Below, in pieces: positions 9,553 to 12,792 of a stretch of 12,792 bases of DNA. The translations under genes and the position numbers were made by a program. The stretch lies in contig CALKHV010000113.1 of assembly GCA_937988865.1 (NCBI GenBank), positions 1 to 12,792 of the forward strand, given 5' to 3'. This DNA comes from an uncultured Propionibacteriaceae bacterium (GTDB taxonomy: Bacteria > Actinomycetota > Actinomycetes > Propionibacteriales > Propionibacteriaceae). The stretch's first letter is position 1. Every line of letters starts with the position of its first letter. The notes beneath the pieces are model-generated. The model had not been told where the DNA came from and did no database searches. It worked only from the letters and a program-made list of their open reading frames with translations.

Positions 9553-10820
9553 GCAGCTTCTGCGTTGACCTGTCGTCGGTGGGCATGTCCACCGAATTCG
9601 ATGGATCTCCAGATGCCTTGGCCAGTGGGGCCCAGACCCTGCGCACCTCGGCCTCCAGCCTCGACGAGGCGGCCCGCAACATCCGCATGCTCACGGAGCA
9701 GGGGTCGGAGTTGGAGAGCGAGGCGTTCGGAGCCCTCGCCGAGAAGAGCCGCGACCTCCACGGCACCCTGGCGGGGGTGGCCCTGCGGTATCGCATGATG
9801 GCAACAGCGGCGCAGAACTTCTCGGACGTGCTCCGCACCGAGCAGGGCAACGCCCTGCGACTCCTGGATGAGGCAGCTGGGGCGCAGCGCGCCTACTCGA
9901 GCGCCCGCGGTCGGCATGAGTATGCCAAGAGCCTCGCCCGCGACCCCGATCCGACGTCTCAGCAGCGTGCGGTTGAACTGGCACAGCGGGCGGGAGCCGA
10001 CGCCAGCCGGGCCAATGCCACCTTGATGGCGGCCAAACAGCAACTGCTGGCGGCCGCCGGGCGGATCAAGGAGGCCAACGAGACGGCCTCCGGCGTGGTT
10101 CGCACCGCAATGGAAATGTCCGGGTTGAACGACAGCTTCTGGGAGAAGCTGGCGTACCTGGGTGGCAAGATCGCGGAAGTCGCCATGGTGGTAGGCACGT
10201 GGATCTGGGACCACATTGACACGATCTGTCTTGTCCTCGATGTGTTGTCCCTCGTGTTGATGTTCATTCCCGGGATCGGCACGGTCGCTGGGGGTGCAAT
10301 CAAGCTGGCGGTGGGACTCATCAAGGTCTTGACCACTGTGGCGCACACCATTTCGAAGGTGAAGATGGTCGCAGAGATCGGCGATGACGCCCTCGAAGGA
10401 CGGTGGGATCAGGTTGGCAGCGGGGTGCTCAAGTTCGGTCTGTCGTTCGCCATCGGTAAGGCAGCGAAGGGGATCAGCACGAGTCGCTGGGCGAAGTCCG
10501 CAACGGCCCGGATAGCGAACAAGTTGTTCAGCCATGGTGGACAGGGCCGACCCGAGGTCTTGTATCAGACGACAGTGGGGCGTGGCATCCACAACCTGGG
10601 AGAGTACTTCGGAGGACCCACCTTCCCGGCCGGAACACCTCTGCCGACCAACTTCCTCACGCAGCACATCGAACGAACCACCAGGACAATCAGGGATGGG
10701 CTCACGAAGACTGGCGAGGTGGTCATCAAGAACACCGCCAACTGGGCGCTCGATCAGGTGTTCAAGAAGCCCGTTTCCCGGCGCACCCAATGCCTGACAA
10801 CCGCGGGGACCACGTTGTGA
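9549..10820 (+). CDS. Candidate T7SS effector: WXG-like N-terminus, hydrophobic hairpin, unrecognised C-terminus
   Basis: 423 residues; ATG 9549 overlaps the upstream stop as ATGA. Residues 20-110 form two long predicted helices joined near EAFGALAEK (58-66), like the WXG-type delivery domain of actinobacterial T7SS effectors but without Trp. Residues 110-185 continue as a charged, Ala-rich helix. Two strongly hydrophobic segments follow (about 224-241 and 245-264) around a PGIG turn, then GDDALEGRWDQV and a hydrophobic helix ending IGKAAKG. This middle layout is common in long T7SS effectors that carry toxin tips. The C-terminal 115 residues (about 309-423) are basic and contain one Cys; I recognise no nuclease, NADase, ADP-ribosyltransferase or phospholipase motif. 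It may be a toxin of unknown type, a pore-former using the hairpin, or a structural substrate. The two genes downstream are natural candidates for its chaperone or immunity protein. The T7SS-substrate class is fairly sure; toxicity is speculation. Confidence 0.85.
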   Translation: MSSFCVDLSSVGMSTEFDGSPDALASGAQTLRTSASSLDEAARNIRMLTEQGSELESEAFGALAEKSRDLHGTLAGVALRYRMMATAAQNFSDVLRTEQGNALRLLDEAAGAQRAYSSARGRHEYAKSLARDPDPTSQQRAVELAQRAGADASRANATLMAAKQQLLAAAGRIKEANETASGVVRTAMEMSGLNDSFWEKLAYLGGKIAEVAMVVGTWIWDHIDTICLVLDVLSLVLMFIPGIGTVAGGAIKLAVGLIKVLTTVAHTISKVKMVAEIGDDALEGRWDQVGSGVLKFGLSFAIGKAAKGISTSRWAKSATARIANKLFSHGGQGRPEVLYQTTVGRGIHNLGEYFGGPTFPAGTPLPTNFLTQHIERTTRTIRDGLTKTGEVVIKNTANWALDQVFKKPVSRRTQCLTTAGTTL

Positions 10821-10833
10821 ACGGAGAAAACTG

Positions 10834-11502
10834 ATGCGGCAATTCGAGGCGCTTCTGCCCGCTGGCTGGGCGCAGGTGGACTTGACCACACCGGTGGCTG
10901 ACACAGTCGATGGCATCGTCTCGGTGATGCTTGACGGGTACCCCACGGACGTGGCGGGTTCCCTTCGAGGTCACCTGGTGCAGAGACTGCGCAGTGCCAT
11001 GACCGGGCTCGCCGGCGGCGGGGCCATCGCAGCGTACCTACCAGTGCGTGATGGCCTCGGCGCACCAGTCAGGCCGTTCATCGTTGTGCGTCCCGTCTCG
11101 TTCGAGATGGACGGGGAACATGTCGCGCCAATCAACTACCTGATGGCACTGATGGCCCAGGAAGGAACATCGTTGGTGGATCCTCCGGGGATGGTCGGGG
11201 TGAAGACAGTCTCCGATTCCGACACGGCGGGCCGTCTGTCGGCCGGGCTCGCGGACGTTCCTGCGGACATCATGGCGCGGGTGGATCGCGGCGGCCTCGA
11301 CGGCGCCGTCGCTGCCGGGCGGCAGACACGCCACGTCCACTACGTCATCGGAGTGCCGGCGCAGGACGACTGTTGGATGGCCGTGGACGCAAGCGTGTCT
11401 GCTCCGGGCGGATCAGATGCCAAGGAAGTGCTGGATGCGGTGGAGGAGTTCGTGGACGCCTGGGTCACCACGATCACATGGAAGGAGGCCTCCGATGCCT
11501 GA
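10834..11502 (+). CDS. Unrecognised cytosolic alpha/beta protein, candidate chaperone or immunity protein
   Basis: 222 residues, starting 13 bases after the effector-like gene with GGAG (10823-10826) spaced 7 bases from the ATG. No signal peptide or membrane segment is visible. The start LLPAGWAQVDL (7-17) and the ending, a strand near WMAVDASVSAP (181-191) followed by a helix EVLDAVEEFVDAW (198-210), recall the Mog1/PsbP-like fold of DUF1795 and LpqN proteins. That fold opens with P-x-GW and closes with a strand, a Ser/Pro turn and a helix ending in Trp or Phe. This is pattern reading, not a match I can prove. The middle has variable loops rich in Gly and Asp. The next gene overlaps it by 8 bases and has a similar overall layout, so the two may be distant paralogues or partners. 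A chaperone for the hydrophobic hairpin of the upstream protein, or an immunity protein, would fit its place; both are inference. Confidence 0.8.
   Translation: MRQFEALLPAGWAQVDLTTPVADTVDGIVSVMLDGYPTDVAGSLRGHLVQRLRSAMTGLAGGGAIAAYLPVRDGLGAPVRPFIVVRPVSFEMDGEHVAPINYLMALMAQEGTSLVDPPGMVGVKTVSDSDTAGRLSAGLADVPADIMARVDRGGLDGAVAAGRQTRHVHYVIGVPAQDDCWMAVDASVSAPGGSDAKEVLDAVEEFVDAWVTTITWKEASDA
11482..11488 (+). promoter_or_regulatory. Strong ribosome binding site AAGGAGG inside the previous gene's 3' end
   Basis: AAGGAGG, 6 bases before ATG 11495, decides the start of the 190-residue protein against possible upstream in-frame starts (for example 11417), which would overlap the previous gene deeply and lack such a site. 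Confidence 0.8.
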
Positions 11503-12067
11503 TGTTCAGCCGCTCCTTCTGTTCGTACCGCCAGAGCTCGCACCGGATGCTCGGGAGGGTTGGGTCGAGGCAATCCTCGCTGAACTGCGCGCGAAGTCAC
11601 TCGTCCCTGACGCTGCGGCTGACGCTTGGCGCACCATGTTGGTCGAGACGGCTTCAGTGGGGCTGCACCCGATTGCGGTCGCCCAATTGCTCCTCCTCGT
11701 GCCGGATGCGCAGCCCGTCTACGTCTGGGCGAGCGTCGGCGAAGCCCCGTCGGGGCGCGCGGCGAGTCTTGTGAGGGCCATCGGTGAGGAGATTGCGCAG
11801 GGTTTCACTCCGCAGTTCTCGCAGATCGACATCGACGGCGTCCCCGTTGAGGTGGGTATGTTCCTGGGTCGTGACCACGCCGCCGAAAAGGTGGACGTCG
11901 TGTTCATGATGGGGGGTGTCTCGACGACCCTGACGTTGTCGGAACTTGGCGACATGGACGTCTGCCTGTGGTTCACCAGCACCGAGATCGACCAACTTCC
12001 GGGCGCACTGCCGTTCCTGGCCCACTTCATCCGAGATCCAGACCTCGCCGCCTTCCTCACCACCTAG
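11495..12067 (+). CDS. Unrecognised 190-residue cytosolic protein paired with the upstream gene
   Basis: Start ATG 11495 is set by the AAGGAGG site; it overlaps the preceding gene by 8 bases and ends in TAG. No signal peptide, membrane helix or enzyme motif is visible. The protein opens with a hydrophobic strand (PLLLFVPPEL, 6-15), a helix (22-33), a further helix and strand pair (42-70, then PVYVWASVG, 74-82), a helix (87-103), and beta strands around 109-160. It closes with CLWFTSTEID (157-166) and a helix LPFLAHFIRDP (172-182). This strand, Ser/Thr turn and terminal helix resembles the end of the upstream protein, so the two may share a Mog1/PsbP-like fold while having diverged greatly in sequence. 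Placement between the effector-like gene and the WXG100 gene suggests a secretion chaperone, accessory factor or immunity protein. I cannot choose between these. Confidence 0.82.
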   Translation: MPDVQPLLLFVPPELAPDAREGWVEAILAELRAKSLVPDAAADAWRTMLVETASVGLHPIAVAQLLLLVPDAQPVYVWASVGEAPSGRAASLVRAIGEEIAQGFTPQFSQIDIDGVPVEVGMFLGRDHAAEKVDVVFMMGGVSTTLTLSELGDMDVCLWFTSTEIDQLPGALPFLAHFIRDPDLAAFLTT

Positions 12068-12074
12068 ATCACCA

Positions 12075-12103
12075 CCGTCGGAGACTCCGGGGAACTCCGA
12101 TGG
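12075..12103 (+). promoter_or_regulatory. 9-bp hairpin upstream of the WXG100 gene
   Basis: CCGTCGGAG (12075-12083) pairs with CTCCGATGG (12095-12103), including one G-T wobble, around an 11-base loop. ACTCCG occurs twice (12084-12089 and 12094-12099), so the 3' arm sequence is also partly present in the loop. No T-run follows. It lies in the 74-base gap before the WXG100 ribosome site (GAAGGGAA near 12128-12135). It could end part of the upstream transcripts or form a protective 5' end for a processed WXG100 mRNA; both are inference. Confidence 0.5.
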
Positions 12104-12141
12104 AGGCAAACCACAACCCCCGTCCAAGAAGGGAAACAGTC

Positions 12142-12438
12142 ATGGCCAATCTCAACGTCAGCTACGCCGAGATGGAGGCCGAGGCCTCAGCACTCATGAA
12201 CGGTCGCCAGCAGATCGAGAGTGAGCTCACCAACCTCGCCAACCGCATCAACAATCTGGTCAGCAGCGGCTTCGTCACGGACGCCGCCTCCGGAGCCTTC
12301 CAGTCCATGTTCAGCGAGTACAACACCTCTGCGAAGAACACCATCGCCGCATTGGACAACATCGCGAGCTCCTTGAAGCAGATGGCACAGACAATGCAGG
12401 AGACCGACCAGTCGATGGCCCAGTCCATTCGTAGCTGA
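12142..12438 (+). CDS. WXG100-family Esx secreted protein
   Basis: 98 residues, the standard length for the family, starting at ATG 12142 with a GAAGGG ribosome site about 9 bases upstream. Two helices (about 5-40 and 50-95) flank a turn in which the canonical Trp-x-Gly is replaced by FVT (44-46), while the following D-A-A-S-G-A-F (47-53) keeps the family's A-A-x-x-A-F pattern. This SGFVTD form is familiar from other non-mycobacterial actinobacteria (from memory). No Tyr-x-x-x-Asp/Glu export motif is visible after the second helix. The role is as a small dimeric substrate exported through the EccC machine and usually required for secretion of the others. Only one such stand-alone gene is in the window, so it either forms a homodimer or pairs with an Esx-like domain such as that at 7975. 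It is the last gene before a terminator-like hairpin. Confidence 0.95.
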   Translation: MANLNVSYAEMEAEASALMNGRQQIESELTNLANRINNLVSSGFVTDAASGAFQSMFSEYNTSAKNTIAALDNIASSLKQMAQTMQETDQSMAQSIRS

Positions 12439-12451
12439 ACCCCTCACTGAA

Positions 12452-12487
12452 CCCGGGGGTGCCATCCGTCAGGAGGGCGCCTCCGGG
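12452..12487 (+). terminator. 12-bp GC-rich terminator-like hairpin after the WXG100 gene
   Basis: CCCGGGGGTGCC (12452-12463) pairs over 12 bp with GGCGCCTCCGGG (12476-12487), using two G-T wobbles, around a 12-base loop, 14 bases after the stop. No U-tract follows, as is common in high-GC actinobacteria. In RNA from the - strand the two wobbles become A-C mismatches, so the hairpin is better formed in transcripts of the T7SS operon than in those of the converging gene. Confidence 0.65.
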
Positions 12488-12561
12488 CTCTGAACAGTGG
12501 GAATCGCGCCCCTGTCACGATCGGCGCCGGCCAGCTCGCTTCGGATCGGCATTCAGCCCAG

Positions 12562-12577
12562 GGTGACGTTGCTCACC
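12562..12577 (-). terminator. Weak hairpin just after the DUF427 stop
   Basis: GGTGA (12562-12566) and TCACC (12573-12577) form a 5-bp stem with a 6-base loop directly beyond the - strand stop codon. It is short and has no T-run on that strand, so it is only a possible transcript end for the converging gene. Confidence 0.25.
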
Positions 12578-12792
12578 TCACCAACCGGTGCTTCCGGGGA
12601 TTCCCTTGAACGGCCCCGCCACTGACGACGTGATCCAGCCCCCGTAGAAACCTCCTGGCTGGGGGACGACCCGCTCGCCGCCGACCACGCACTCGTCCAT
12701 CACCCCTGCGTACAGCGCCACGTGCCCCGCCAGCTGTGCGAAGCCCGAGGTCGGGCTCGGGTAGAACCACGCCGCCCGGGGGGCCGTGCGTC
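12578..12792 (-). CDS. DUF427 family protein, C-terminal part (5' end beyond window)
   Basis: The - strand frame is open from the right edge (first full codon ends at 12790) to a TGA at 12580-12578, giving 70 residues with no internal start required. The readable pattern AWFYPSP, then AGHVALYAGVMDE, then GGFYGGWITSSVAGPFKG and a final Gly-Trp matches my memory of the C-terminal half of DUF427 proteins, which usually end in a GGWI...GPFKG...GW signature. Family function is not established. The gene converges on the T7SS cluster and is probably unrelated to secretion. A competing - strand frame covering 12573-12770 lacks such conservation and is Arg/Gly-rich shadow sequence. The missing N-terminus prevents judging length. 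Confidence 0.75.
   Translation of the reverse strand, partial: RTAPRAAWFYPSPTSGFAQLAGHVALYAGVMDECVVGGERVVPQPGGFYGGWITSSVAGPFKGIPGSTGW

Noticed and set aside
8043..10946. Very long antisense open frame (967 residues) across three genes
   Set aside because: It is Ser/Pro/Arg/Gly-rich without domain patterns and lies opposite genes with clear domains, ribosome sites and ATGA overlap. High GC third positions keep the antisense frame open.
11417..11494. Earlier start for the 190-residue protein
   Set aside because: It would overlap the previous gene deeply and lacks a ribosome site, whereas AAGGAGG precedes ATG 11495.
12573..12770. 65-residue - strand frame at the right end
   Set aside because: It is an Arg/Gly-rich frame shifted against the DUF427 frame, which carries recognisable conserved patterns.

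Overview
The window is a high-GC actinobacterial chromosome segment carrying a type VII secretion (T7SS/ESX-like) gene cluster. This rests on a 1467-residue EccC-type FtsK/SpoIIIE ATPase, a 98-residue WXG100 (Esx) protein, a large protein with an Esx-like N-terminus, a candidate effector with a central hydrophobic hairpin, and a Ser/Thr kinase flanked by FHA proteins. Codon use is strongly G/C at third positions, and the genes are packed with 1-8 base overlaps or short gaps. The WXG100 style suggests a non-mycobacterial actinomycete (Propionibacteriales/Micrococcales type), but I cannot name the genus.

Layout, left to right, + strand. (1) 1-1163: 3' part of a zinc-ribbon plus FHA protein. (2) 1165-2787: membrane Ser/Thr protein kinase with a small extracellular C-terminal domain. 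(3) 2784-3512: divergent FHA-like domain fused to a winged-helix-like domain. (4) 3509-7912: EccC with N-terminal ubiquitin-like and FHA domains, two membrane helices and three ATPase modules. (5) A 62-base spacer with two mutually exclusive hairpins. (6) 7975-9552: Esx-like domain protein with a long disordered tail. (7) 9549-10820: candidate effector or structural substrate. (8) 10834-11502 and 11495-12067: two unrecognised cytosolic proteins with similar overall layout, candidate chaperones or immunity proteins. (9) A spacer with a 9-bp hairpin, then the WXG100 gene 12142-12438. (10) A 12-bp terminator-like hairpin at 12452-12487. On the - strand, 12578-12792 is the 3' end of a DUF427-family gene converging on the cluster. 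It probably marks the cluster's right border.

Working model (inference): EccC is the motor, and the Esx-like, effector-like and WXG100 proteins are its likely substrates. The kinase could phosphorylate partners read by three FHA or FHA-like modules (the zinc-ribbon protein, the HTH fusion and EccC itself), tying motor assembly and perhaps transcription to a membrane signal. Separate EccB, EccD, EccE and mycosin genes are not in the window. They may lie to the left, or this may be a reduced T7SS in which the ubiquitin-like module is built into EccC.
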